From Trichostrongylus colubriformis (taxonomy: Eukaryota; Nematoda; Chromadorea; Rhabditida; Trichostrongylidae), in the NCBI GenBank assembly GCA_963978905.1, contig OZ022259.1, positions 18,946,068 through 19,010,067 on the forward strand: a DNA stretch of 64,000 nucleotides, read 5' to 3'. The position numbers and the translations under genes were made by a program. Below the pieces are notes generated by a model. The model was given only the letters and a program-made list of their open reading frames with translations, did no database searches and was not told the origin of the DNA. Below are positions 38,201 to 47,783 of the stretch, piece after piece (the stretch's first letter is position 1; every line of letters starts with the position of its first letter).

Positions 38201-41200
38201 TCGATCGGCATTGCTTTTTTCTATAAATCTATTCAGTACCTATCAGCACAACACGCCCCACCTACTGTGGGCGGGTTTTCGCTGATTTTAATTGCGTTGA
38301 AAGTGACTAGAACATTGGGCGTTTTTGCCTCTTTTTTCTGGTCTCAAGGCTGCATCGGAACCAGGTTATGATTTTTCGTTGTACGGACAGCCCACTCGGG
38401 GTGCGCTCCGCCCACTGTACATAGTCCTCTTTCATGACTTTCAGGAACTTGTGGCTGACCTTATCCGATATTATCCTCACGTTTGGACCATTCCAACTGA
38501 ACAAGGATATTTCGGTCTGAGGATGGAGCATTCCGGTATCCGTTCCGCCCGCGGAGCTTGACTTGATCCATGTGTGGCCTTTACTTCCACTCCCATGCCC
38601 CACCCATTCCAATCTTGTCCCCATCTCCACAGCTTGTTTTTCATGTTATGCCTTATTCCGTAATAGACACAGGGACGGAGGGACGGAGGACGACAGACGA
38701 AGCGTTTTATATATAGTAAGGATTATCTAAAGGGTGAAATGAAGCATTCAGCAATAGTAAGGCTGCGTTCATATCAAACTGAACTCAGAAGTTGAGAGTA
38801 TCCGCGTATCCACGAGTCCGCGATTTTGCTTTCCGTCGGATCGGTGTATCCGCGATTTTGTTTTCCGTCGGATCGGCGTATCCGCGATTTTGAACATTTG
38901 CCATAATGCATATAGACCAACGAGATGTATGTGGCATCGCCGAAAATCCCTAATCGCTGGTAATCCGATACTCCGATCCACCGAAAATCCCATTCAGTTG
39001 GGTATGAACGCAGCTCAAAGACGTTTCTTGTGATTCACAGTGTTTCAGTCTCCTATTTGAGCGGATAGTTTCGCGCCAGCATAATTGCACCTGCGCTGAG
39101 ACAACTCGAGTAGTCCCTAGGCAACAAACCACACCCCACACACCTGGTTGGTGGAGCGGCACTTGGCAACCAGGTGGCCTGCGCCCCGTTCGAGCTCTCG
39201 GACCCCTTTGTCCGGTTTCTTGGCCAGGCGCTACACTCGTGCTATGACGCGCCATAACATTAGGCAACAAGAGACCAAATTCAAATGTTTTGAGCGTTTT
39301 TTTTCACTGGCCAGTCAAAAGTAAATTTTTGCTTTCACTATTGAACGCGATAATTCACCCAAGATGGTCGTAAAATGGATAGGACTGGGTATACATTTAT
39401 TACAAGAACCCGTAAAATTGAATGTGTTGAAAAGACAGAATAGGCGTAATCAATGAAATAGAAACGGCTCCTTTGGATAGCTCTACATCAAAAAGTGTGC
39501 CCAAAAAGGAGTCCTTTTGAAACAGTGACGGCGATTGTTAAATGTAACGGATTTTGGTAACTTGCCTGGACTTCATCCTTATAGGGCTGCATAATCATTC
39601 CTTCTTCGAACACTCTGAGCATGAGGTCACCGGCCAAATCCCAGACCGGAATTCCGGGGATAATTGAGAAGAAGTTCTGGAAGGAAAGCTGTGAGTTATC
39701 TGCTGATTTTACATCTATTATATATGATTACATAGTTAGAAAATGAGGAACAAGTTTGAACATTAGTCCCCAACTCCACATATGAAATGGTCATTCAAAT
39801 TCTGCCCTCCATTTGCATGACTGAGCCAATAGGGCATCGATACTTGGATATTCGAAAATCTCAAGCATTTTCAAACAAATCGGATTCACTCACTGCGAGT
39901 ACGTCGAAAACAGCCTGAATTTCGTTCTTGAACGGGCGTACAACGTGCTTGAATCGTTCCTTTGCGGGTGCGTCTAGGTCGACCGTGAACCATGGCACCT
40001 AATCAACTTGTAACATCTGCATATCCCGGAAAGGATTCGACTTTTATGCACAGTTACCTCGGAAGATTGAGAAGGATCATAAAGATTGGCCTCTCCTACT
40101 CGGCATTCTGGTGGATAATCCGGATTCGCAACTGTCCGAGCATCGCATTGGATCAACTGAAATAAATCCAACTCGATCTTCTGACCAACCTTCCTTACCG
40201 GAAATGAAGCAGTCCTCAGCTCCCCTAGGACCAGGTAATGGGCCTTTTGGGAGTGTTCTTGCTCACCAAAAACGTAAATGCTTCCTATAGTAACAGTACC
40301 AGAATTGACTTTCCCCGCTGACAAAGGAACCGTTATTCCTTGTGCATTACATTTGAAAACTTCTAAATTAGTGACTGATTTGTTTGTTTGTTTGTTTATT
40401 TGCACTCGAAAGCGCGAAAACTAGTGAGATATACACGGATTGTAAAACCTCATGAGGACCAGCCGCATCCAATATGGCAGAGAACATCCATTCCCTAGCT
40501 CAGGTCGCATTTATACTAAGCGATCGGGAGCGATCAAGTGAACGGCGCTCAAGGGACACAATTATGACGAAAGATAATGTATAGATACTAAATACCATCA
40601 AGGAGTACTAAACGTGGGCAAAACATTCGTCCTTACGAAGGACAGTGACTCATTCATATGGTCCCAGTGCAATTCCAAGAAATCACAGCATATATCCTTC
40701 TCCTTCTCAGAGACACAGTTAAAGTTATTTAGAGAAATCTGAACGGGGGGACATGTTGTCCCGATCATGAAAATTACGGAAAGTCGATTATTCTAATTCC
40801 TCTCAAAATAACTGTACTAATTACGGTACATGATCAGAACCCTCTCAAAATCACTGTACTAATTACGGTACATGAACAGAAACACGAAAACGATCGAGTG
40901 CTTCTCTTTGTTCCAGAGCAAAAATCGAAAAACTGGAAGAAGAGCAGCTCGTTTGAATTCCCACCGAAATCTCCGTCACAACATCTGAATAAGAATCATA
41001 GGCCAGAGCGCAGTTCAAATATTCGCGTCCAACGTTGATTTGCTTCTGTGTCCCTGTCCACGTGAGTATCGCCCCTTTGCTCTTCAGCTCTTAAGCGTCC
41101 AAACCCACACGAACACCACACCCTTTCGTCCGCTACGTTGGGGGCATCATGTCAATTAAATTTTTGAATATTCGCATGAAATTTTGCATACGGCTTGTAG

Positions 41201-41922
41201 TAAGCAATAAATAATAATACATATATGGTTAACAAAAGAACCTAAATTTCCATGGACGATTTCTTTTAATGGTGGAGCTTGTTTTCGAAGAGTTTGAATG
41301 TGACGACATCAGCATTGAAACGATACTGGCGTTAGTCGTCTTAGTTAAGTCCTTTTCGGCGTCTCTCCGGGATGCAGATGTACAGTCCATTTCGGAAAAA
41401 CTGTCGGGGCGTGTCCTACAGACTTGGGTGTATGGCGAGAAAGAGAGTACGTGGCGAGAGTGAGAGTATGTGGCGGGGTGAGAGAGCTGAGAGAGTTTGA
41501 TACACGTTCATTCAAGTCTGTAGGACACGCCCCGACAGTTTTTCCGAAATGAACTATAGATGGCGGAGTAGTGCTGGAGGGCGGAGCAAACTTCGCGGCT
41601 GACCTCGCTCTTGGCATGACCTCCCTCAGTGATGCACATGGCGTGAAAGCACGTCCTCGATCATGGGGGGGGAGGGGTGGAGTGGAGTGATTCCTTGGTT
41701 CCATGCCTGTTTTATTCCGTTTTATATTACTGTTGCCCTATTCAGCATCCCTACTTTTACACCGGCCAGATCACTTTAGCGGAGTCTTTGACAGTATTAA
41801 TTCACTTTGGCTCCAAAAATACAACTATCAAAAATATGTTGACCAATAATAAAAAGTATGTTGATCAATCGAAGCAATGTACTTACCGCTCCAACAAACA
41901 ACAGGAGCAGCGAGGTCAGCAT
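29211..41922 (-). CDS. asah-1: acid ceramidase (ASAH family), complete 11-exon gene
   Basis: Lysosomal acid ceramidase splits ceramide into sphingosine and fatty acid. Exons: 41922-41887, 40156-40058, 39998-39894, 39676-39566, 37266-37139, 37001-36841, 36787-36636, 33415-33343, 33156-33047, 29485-29393, 29330-29211. Together they make 1188 nt, or 395 residues plus stop, the length of human ASAH1; every phase agrees. A signal peptide (MLTSLLLLFVGA) fills exon 1. The autoproteolysis/catalytic Cys is residue 143 in RFCTSIVA. Arg160 and Asp163 (ARNLDFG) and Asn320 (QTNYD) follow, as in the family. GHVGILTGMKPNAFSLSMN is the central block, and the end is CPNPCWAF. Introns 4, 7 and 9 exceed 2 kb and are filled with transposons. 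Intron 4 has a GC donor (CAG|GCAAGT). The symbol marks the family; I cannot tell asah-1 from asah-2. Confidence 0.95.
29713..31042. mobile_element. TAA-flanked inverted-repeat element (Harbinger-like), in intron 9
   Basis: The ends CAAGGAAGGCCATCAGGTTA and inverse are flanked by TAA at 29710-29712 and 31043-31045. Inverted similarity extends about 110 bp (AAACCGGTCTCAAATTCGGC and inverse). A 3-bp TAA/TTA duplication is typical of PIF/Harbinger. No transposase is visible; a tRNA-like segment lies near 30040. Confidence 0.75.
30039..30115 (+). repeat. tRNA-like segment inside the TAA-flanked element
   Basis: TGGATGGCCGAACGG resembles an A box and GGTTCAACTCC a B box, about 50 bases apart. The folding is not convincing as a working tRNA. 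Confidence 0.35.
31100..31345. repeat. short inverted-repeat element
   Basis: GACTTTGCGACTTCGCGATT near 31166 is mirrored by ATTGCGAAATCGCAAAGTAT near 31290. The interior is rich in GCGATT/TTTGCGGTCGC words. Probably a MITE. Confidence 0.45.
31450..31590. repeat. GC-rich hairpin
   Basis: CCCTGCGGTGCCGGCGACAG at about 31458-31477 pairs with TTGTCGCCGGCACCACACCG at about 31552-31571. A foldback of about 120 bp. Confidence 0.6.
31797..32911. mobile_element. second TAA-flanked inverted-repeat element, in intron 9
   Basis: Flanked by TAA (31794-31796 and 32912-32914), with ends CAAGGGAAGGTTGG and CCACCCTTCCCTTG. The inverted arms are about 180 bp (GAGAAGCAACTCARCACATR, TCTGCATTCCATATCTGCTG). Each arm leads into a tRNA-like segment (31975-32045 plus; about 32690-32765 minus) with a B-box-like GGGTTCCGACCCC or GGGTTCGGATG. 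Inside, 32061-32140 (starting ATTACTTCCCGAAAGACGAT) is repeated directly and almost exactly at 32436-32515. Confidence 0.75.
33982..35077 (+). mobile_element. mariner transposon, internally shortened, in intron 7
   Basis: Terminal repeats TTAGGTTGTTGTAAAATTAA and inverse (27 bp, nearly perfect) are flanked by TA at 33980-33981 and 35078-35079, as for Tc1/mariner. At 1096 bp it is shorter than the usual 1.3 kb, because the N-terminal part of the gene is missing. It is inserted antisense to the acid ceramidase gene. Confidence 0.93.
34083..35000 (+). pseudogene. mariner transposase, truncated and frameshifted
   Basis: Cut-and-paste DDD transposase. The first segment (34083-34406) starts inside the DNA-binding domain (TVELWFKKFASGDFDLEEKS) and ends before KWVPHDL is followed by the catalytic core. 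The frame then shifts: TVDEKWVLYDN (first Asp) lies in a second frame. It shifts back near 34675 for ILLQDNARPHTS (second Asp) and YSQDLSSTDYHFF (third Asp), ending WQKCVDSDGFYFD. All three catalytic Asp are present, but two frameshifts and the missing N-terminus make it inactive. Confidence 0.9.
35240..35930 (+). repeat. GC-rich dispersed repeat, copy B, split by a MITE
   Basis: Second copy of the repeat at 783-960. The two halves (35240-35409 and 35835-35930) are separated by the TTAA-flanked palindrome. Confidence 0.75.
35410..35834. mobile_element. TTAA-flanked palindromic MITE
   Basis: Nearly a perfect palindrome: arms of about 170 bp starting AGGAATCGTCCACGGAAAAT, with TTAA at 35406-35409 and 35835-35838. 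The empty site exists at 783-960. A fragment of the same family (ATGAAATTTTGCATACGGCT, CCATGGACGATTTC) lies at 41165-41268. Confidence 0.9.
35931..36635. other. intron 7, remaining part
   Basis: No exon or mobile element recognised between the split repeat and acid ceramidase exon 7. Confidence 0.4.
37599..38718. mobile_element. foldback/Helitron-like element with short inverted ends, in intron 4
   Basis: It begins TACTATATATAAAACGCCTC with GTCTGTC and ends in the inverse (GACAGACGAAGCGTTTTATA, then TATAGTA). Next to each end are CGTCCGTCCGTCTGTC-type or GGGACGGAGGGACGG words. The interior holds two of the 140-bp units seen at 9453-9905 and the ACCAGTTGGGCTGGCG palindrome ends. No coding sequence. 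Confidence 0.75.
38760..39016. mobile_element. small MITE with internal tandem repeats
   Basis: Ends AGGCTGCGTTCATATCAAAC and GTTGGGTATGAACGCAGCT are inverse repeats of about 25 bp. Inside are three tandem copies of a unit of about 30 bp containing GGATCGGCGTATCCGCGATT. Confidence 0.65.
41165..41268. repeat. relic of the 35410-35834 MITE family
   Basis: It shares ATGAAATTTTGCAT, ATATATGGTTAACA and CCATGGACGATTTC with the right arm of that element; only one arm remains. Confidence 0.6.
41383..41556. mobile_element. TA-flanked palindromic MITE (Tc1/mariner type), in intron 1
   Basis: Arms CAGTCCATTTCGGAAAAACT and continuing GTCGGGGCGTGTCCTACAGA are matched in inverse at 41512-41556. TA flanks both sides (41381-41382, 41557-41558). 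The loop is rich in GAGAGAGT/GTGGCG. Confidence 0.8.
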
Positions 41923-44493
41923 GGCTGAACTACTGACACTGTTGGGAGATGTTTTAGTTATCTTGCTTGCTTATCACCGCTGAGTATTCGCGACTTAATC
42001 GCAACTTCCCTTTGTTCGACTGACTTGCGCTTTTCCTTTGGAAATACTCCCTTAGAAGCTTCCTTAGTGTTCAGGGATGACTAGCAGGTGTAGAGGCGTG
42101 GAAGCACAGTGCAAGGAGCGTCATCATCACACATACGATCCTAGGTTCAAATACGATTTAGGCTAACCAGGTTGCTCATTTCTTTATATTGAGAACTGTG
42201 AGTTAAACCTGCTTAAAACATAGTGAGTGAACATTTGATCGAGGCTACCAACTTTTCCGATTTCCTTTTATGATGAGCACGCTGAGATTCATGGCGCTTC
42301 CTAAGCGTCGGTTCCGGACTTGAGCGTTCCTACCTGTCGATAACCCGAAGATCAATGCTATTGTTTGCCGTGGCTTTGGAATTCGCGATGAGTGCCAGCA
42401 TGGCAAAACCGATAGGGACGTCACGTTCGAATTTTCCCACGCCACTTTTTCCACCAGGGAATGAATCTGATCGCATTTTTCATGAATTAAGGGAGTTTCG
42501 AGCTATAGTAAGAAAAAGTATAGGAATTATTGAGAAAAGCGCGTGAGCCATGGTAGCGCAAAGAGAGCCCGGTACCCGGAAAGCCTAAATGAGGGTTCGA
42601 GCTTTGTTCAAGACCCGACGCTTTGCCCAGTGCTCAGTGCTACTGTCATTGTAAACGAGTACTTGGCTTTACTAAGGAGAGGATCAGCTGACCTTCGGAG
42701 CAAAGTATGCCATAGTGACGGATGTTACTACGAGCCATGTGAACCAGTCCTACAGAGGTCAGTTTGCACACTCACGTATATTTCTTGGGCCTTAGTGGAG
42801 GAAGGCAGGGTCCTTTCCTCTTTCAGGCTTAAAGGCAGCATTAGGGAAAGTCGGACGAAAAGTAAAAGTAGTAGTGCATATGAGAGTCGAGATGCCTAGT
42901 GACAGGACAGTGGAGAAAAGGCGGATGGAAATGGCCAAAAACCCAAGAATTAGGATCCTCTTCCCACCGTTGTCCTAGGCGCGGACGACATTCCCGTCAA
43001 GAGGCTGGTAATCTGATCTAGTTTTCCATTGGCATGTTGCCAAGTAAACACAAGGGAATGTTTGGAAATACGACAGCATCTACTTTTTGGAGTGAGCTTT
43101 AAGCTAAAACTGCGAAAGCGCACCGCAAAACCCCCGATCCTGCCTCATTTCCCTGGCCGCTCCCACCCCAATCAATCGGGAATTACGTCATCGGGAGGCG
43201 GGACCGCTGTGTCCAAGAGGCGGAACCGCTGCATGGTTGCGGCGTTTTGTAGGGTTTCTACAGGTTGGAGGGGCGCTTTTTCACCGGGATTTCGCCACAG
43301 ATAGCCTTCTAAGGCCCAGGACTACCATGTGAGTGACTTCTTGTAGTCTCCATTGCCGCATTACCCCTAATGCTGTCTTTAAGTAAAAATAATGCCCATA
43401 GTGGGATGCCTCTTCCCCTCATCATTGCGATAGCACCTGAATGACTACTCCACTACAGCAATAGCTGAGGATACCTTCTCCGAAAAAAAATGTTAGAAAA
43501 ATATTGATGGGAATAAAATAATTATATAAATGAACATTAATAAACATAATAGATAGTAATCGGAATTCAACGTGGGTTTTAATTATTGTAGTATGCATAG
43601 CGTATCTTGAGGGGAACGAACTACGTACTATGGAATTCGACGTTCTCATATGATTTGAGTGCTGTGAAAGTTGAATGGGAAAAATTTTTATGGTGCTCAC
43701 AAATGTAGACCAAACAGAGTTACGCTACACAACATGCAGTCACACGGAGAAGCACAGAGACATATCGTAGTTACAATCATAAAAGGATAGAGGATAAAGT
43801 ATTAATCCACTCTGCGGGATGGGCCGCACATTCAGTTCCATTCAGAATCGTGGTGGCACATAAATGCGATTTAGCCTGAATAGTGACTTTTAGGGGCAAG
43901 TCGATGTACATGTCAGTGCTTTTTCCCCCTAGACGAGTCCGTACCAGTTCAGAACTCTGACCAATTGGAAAGTTGCTTGGCGTGAGAATTTGTTGGTGTG
44001 GGATCCGATCCCCGCATCATGAGAATGAGATACGCGTCACCTGTCACTACACCACCTCCGCTCAGTTACCATGGTACTGAGCGGACTATCTTGACACCAG
44101 CTTGGCATCGTACAGTAACGCGCGAGTGATAGAATCATTAGACGTGGTCCATAGTGACTAATCGATATCGAAAATCCATTTCGCATGGATGCGCGTTTCA
44201 CTGCGCACCAGCTGAACTGATATTTCTATGAACAGCCATCACCTTGCTCAGTGCCCAGGGCACTTTGACGGTCTAAACATGTTGCTTCTATGGTATTGTA
44301 ACAGTGATAGGGTAAGAAGTACGATCATTTGATGAGTCTCTGTCTCTTTTCTATATTTTTCGTTGCAATTGATATCAAAAAAATAGGGAGAACGTGTTTA
44401 CCTATGAACACATAGCACTAGGTTATGGTGGTGGTATTATAGTGTAGGCAGGTACAGTTCCGTCGTACTCACTTGTTATTGACGCTCAAAGTG
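41923..44493. other. upstream of acid ceramidase; no gene recognised
   Basis: No exon supported. A plus-strand frame at 42543-42899 has no recognisable domain. No TATA box is clear upstream of 41922. A tRNA-like segment lies near 44000. Confidence 0.4.
43985..44080 (-). repeat. tRNA-like segment
   Basis: Minus strand: GGTGGTGTAGTGACAGGTGA (A-box-like) then GGGATCGGATCCC (B-box-like). A similar head, GGAGGTGGTATAGTGGCAAG, occurs on the plus strand at 33525-33545. Confidence 0.4.
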
Positions 44494-44495
44494 TA

Positions 44496-46129
44496 CAGTC
44501 CTTATCACGAAGATAGGGTAGGCGGATCACATGCAGTTCGTTGCGCGCGCGGCTGCGACCGCGTCCTGTACAACTTGTCCGCAAGTGGATAATCAGCTGA
44601 TTTCGCATCTGTTTTTCTATATTTTCTGATATTTTCGGCTGAAGAAGCATCTTTCTGAAAAGGTAAGTTAGTTTTAATGATATTGTTGTAGTTTAATACT
44701 AGTATTGCATAATGTCACTTTGTGTTATAAGATAAATGTGATGTTTCTTTCCTTTTTAGGTTTTGTGTCATGGTTTTTTACTCATTGTGTTTGTTTTCGA
44801 CTGAGTTTTCATCACAGTGTCATTGAAGTGTTCTTATTTGTGTCGAAGGCTCTCTTTGACATTGTTTTGAAGATTCTGGTCGTTCTGGAGCTTGAAATGA
44901 TTTTGGTTTTGGCGATATGGTGAGTTTTTGTGATTCTATTTGAATGTTCCTTTTTCATTCGACCTATTCTTCATTCGAGTGTCGTTGATGTGTTTTTGTG
45001 ATTGTCAAGAACACTCTTCGACACTGTTTTGAAGATCGTGGTCGCTCTGGGCGTATTTTTTTCACGTATTTGCTAATTTTTTGCATCCGCTTCTTAATGT
45101 AATGTTGTTTCTTTTCTTGTTCGACCTGTTCTACATTACAGTGTTTCTGACATGACCTTATTCATGTCGAGAACAGTATCTGACACTGTTTTGATGAACG
45201 CGGTCGGTGAAAAACATGGTTTTGTTAAGGTTGCACTGCACGCGCCCTTATTTCGGAAATGCCGTGAGTTTTCTGTATCATTTTTGATTGTTCTTTTTGT
45301 TATTTCACACAAGTTTCATTGCATTGTCTTCAGAGAACCTTCCTGATTGTCGAGGGCACTCTCTATCACTGTTTTGGAGCTTTCAGTGTTAATGAGTGCG
45401 CTTTCTTTACAATCGTGTTGCATTATTCGCATCACTCATCCTTTTTTGATGACTTGCGCATAGTTTGTTAATTATTTCGAATTCCCACTTTGCATGCAAC
45501 AGATGAATAGTCTTTCTTTGTGCCTTTTCTTTTATTAATGTGATCATGTTTTTGCAAAGAAAATTATTCGCGGTTATTCCTCACCACGGCCGTCGCGGAC
45601 ATGCATAGTCACTTCCTAAGGTATGTGATCGTTTCCTTTGTGTTTACTGCTTTATTCATCTTGTACTTGTATGGATCTTTGTGTGGTTTCCTTTTCAGAA
45701 GGACTTTTCGTTGCTTCCACTCCGGTTTTGCTTCAATCCGTTTGTACGTTGCTGCTGTGGAACGTTGTGCCGTACCTCCGCTTTGCTATCGCTTCTTGTT
45801 CAGTTGCTTCTTTCTTTACTAGCATGCATGCACTCCTTGTAAATTATTTCGTGATTCCCATCTTCTTTACGCTTTTGTCACTAACAATAACCTTTCAAGA
45901 GCTACCTTATCACCATGCCTTGCTTTTAGTGGATGTACTGCACCATTTACAACCTTATTTATGCATTTGTACTAATCAAGTTTTCTGAGTTGTACTCATT
46001 TTCATGGAACTCGATGCTAGAATTCATTGTGTGGAATTAATTGGTTACCAATGAATGGTAAATCACAAAAGTTCTTAGTCAAAAGCAGTTTTACTTGCTG
46101 TCACAACATCTTTATTGCTTCGTTTAGTA
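44496..46129 (+). repeat. left inverted arm of the long-TIR transposon
   Basis: Matches 47784-49246 plus 62513-62717 in reverse complement, ending at the shared word CGTTTAGTA. Apparent frames in both arms are mirror copies of each other without known domains. Confidence 0.9.
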
Positions 46130-46399
46130 ATCGCACACCTGATTTATGAACGGTGGATTATTATATTGCTGATTTAGTCTCGTAGTCTGCTTCTGTGGAT
46201 CATAATGAATGCACCCCGCGATTTCGTAAGTCGAAATCATTGGTAGTTTCGATGACCTGAGAACATTTGAATTTTTTTGCAGTCTGCTATTGCAAGATCA
46301 CTTCTGCTGTCGCAGCCAAGGGAAGAGATTCATAGTGCACACATGGGGGTTAGTAGTTTGCAATCCTCAAGGCATATCTTTCTTTCCTGGTTGAAACAC

Positions 46400-46887
46400 A
46401 AGGTTGTTTTCAGGAGCCTAGCATCATGGGAGGTGTTGCTGAGCATCGTGTCCCAGGTTGCCTCTGCACAGCACTACAAAGCATTTCACTTGATATGCTG
46501 GGTGGTCATGAGGAGTGCAGCGTCGGAACGCGGCGTCACTTCACCCCAGATACGAGAGCCGTCATTGCCAGTGTTAGGCAGTTTTTCGCTAAGCTGAAAG
46601 AACATCTCGGGGACACTGCGCGTGGAACCGTTTTCGATTCAGTTAATGCGATAACTGCCACGGCAACTGTAATTCTGTACTGTTCAGGTGAAGATGAGGG
46701 TGACTGATATACTGCGCACTGTTCCCAGTCAACTTTGCGAAGACTGGTGTAGGCGGCCCGGCTCAAGGAAGCGCTGGATTTCAATAATAATAGTGTTGAG
46801 AACGAGGATTCCTCTTCCTCGTCGCACGCGTCGTCTGACAGTAGCTTAACAGATGACATGCTTAGTGAATATAGCATAGAACTGTAA
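46400..46887 (+). pseudogene. transposase-like fragment (N-terminal helix-turn-helix region)
   Basis: RRHFTPDTRAVIASVRQFF and a following block of about 40 residues with AITATAT resemble the N-terminal part of IS630/Tc1-superfamily transposases (RxFTxxxRxxIxxVxxFF ... AAxATGVS). The frame stops at 46707. An acidic Ser-rich tail in another frame runs to 46887 (SSSSSHASSDSSLTDDML). No catalytic DDE/D region is present, so the element would depend on another source. The family assignment rests on a short stretch. Confidence 0.4.
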
Positions 46888-46907
46888 ATACTGAAAGTTA
46901 CTACAAG

Positions 46908-46990
46908 GATGCTGAGTTATGGGCAAAAGCTTCGGTGGCGGACGGGACTCGAACCCGCACTTCATCCTTTCCGGGGATATGTGCTTAAAT
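46908..46990 (-). repeat. inverted partial copy of the tRNA-like unit
   Basis: Reverse complement of 47163-47244: it carries the 3' half of the tRNA-like sequence (GGGTTCGAGTCCC) and the flank GCTTTTGCCCATAACTCAGC. Confidence 0.85.
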
Positions 46991-47140
46991 ACTAAATTAA
47001 AAATATCAAAATCATTACTAAAGCTTTCAGCTTCACGGTTCGATGCCGATATTGGCCAGCCGGCTCAACACGTTATACGTGTGAGTGCTGATAAGCTATG
47101 GTAAATATACCATTCAGAAAGCTGAGTTAGGGTGAAGGTG

Positions 47141-47213
47141 GTGTCGGTAGTGTAATGGATTAGCACATATCCCCGGAAAGGATGAAGTGCGGGTTCGAGT
47201 CCCGTCCGCCACC
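47141..47213 (+). repeat. tRNA-like sequence, copy 1 (anticodon-position GGA)
   Basis: A cloverleaf of 73 bases can be drawn: acceptor GTGTCGG/CCGCCAC with one mismatch, D arm GTGT/GCAC, anticodon arm TATCC/GGATG with loop CCGGAAA, T arm GCGGG/CCCGT around TTCGAGT. A and B boxes are good. Position 33 is C instead of the near-universal U, and the variable loop is short although GGA would mean Ser. It therefore looks tRNA-derived rather than a working tRNA. Confidence 0.5.
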
Positions 47214-47436
47214 GAAGCTTTTGCCCATAACTCAGCATCCTTGAGTAACTTTCGCATCGCGAGCTGCGGCGATAAACAGCAGTTATCAAAAATTAAAAAT
47301 ATCAAAATCATTACTAAAGCTTTCAGCTTCACGGTTCGATGCCGATATTGGCCAGCCGGCTCAACACGTTATACGTGTGAGTGCTGATAAGCTATGGTAA
47401 ATATACCATTCAGAAAGCTGAGTTAGGGTGAAGGTG

Positions 47437-47509
47437 GTGTCGGTAGTGTAATGGATTAGCACATATCCCCGGAAAGGATGAAGTGCGGGTTCCAGTCCCG
47501 TCCGCCACC
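47437..47509 (+). repeat. tRNA-like sequence, copy 2
   Basis: Same as copy 1 except in the T loop (TTCCAGT instead of TTCGAGT), which weakens the B box. Confidence 0.5.
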
Positions 47510-47783
47510 GAAGCTTTTGCCCATAACTCAGCATCCTTGTAGTAACTTTCGCATCGCGAGCTGCGGCGATAAACAGCAGTTATCAAAAATTAAAAATATC
47601 AAAATGTAAATACTGATTTGCTACTAACACGGGTTCATAGGGCGTTTATTGGGTTCATTTTAGTTTTGACAAGTAACACGGGTTCCAATAACTTCTTGAA
47701 ATATCACGGGTTTCAATAACTTCTTTCAGAATCTGTTTGATATCATCACTAACACGGGTTTCGATAACGTGTTTCATTAATAA

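Larger units (their letters stand above)
46994..47586 (+). repeat. two tandem copies of a 296-bp unit carrying a tRNA-like sequence
   Basis: Each unit starts AATTAAAAATATCAAAATCA and contains CACGGTTCGATGCCGATATT, then the tRNA-like block, then CGAGCTGCGGCGATAAACAG. The second begins near 47290. They differ by a few bases, so duplication is recent. Confidence 0.92.

Noticed and set aside
42543..42899. 118-codon plus-strand frame as a host gene
   Set aside because: No homology recognised, no splice sites or start context, and composition like the surrounding spacer.
47141..47213. A working tRNA-Ser(GGA) gene
   Set aside because: C33 instead of U33, no long variable arm, an acceptor mismatch and a position inside a duplicated transposon unit all argue against it.
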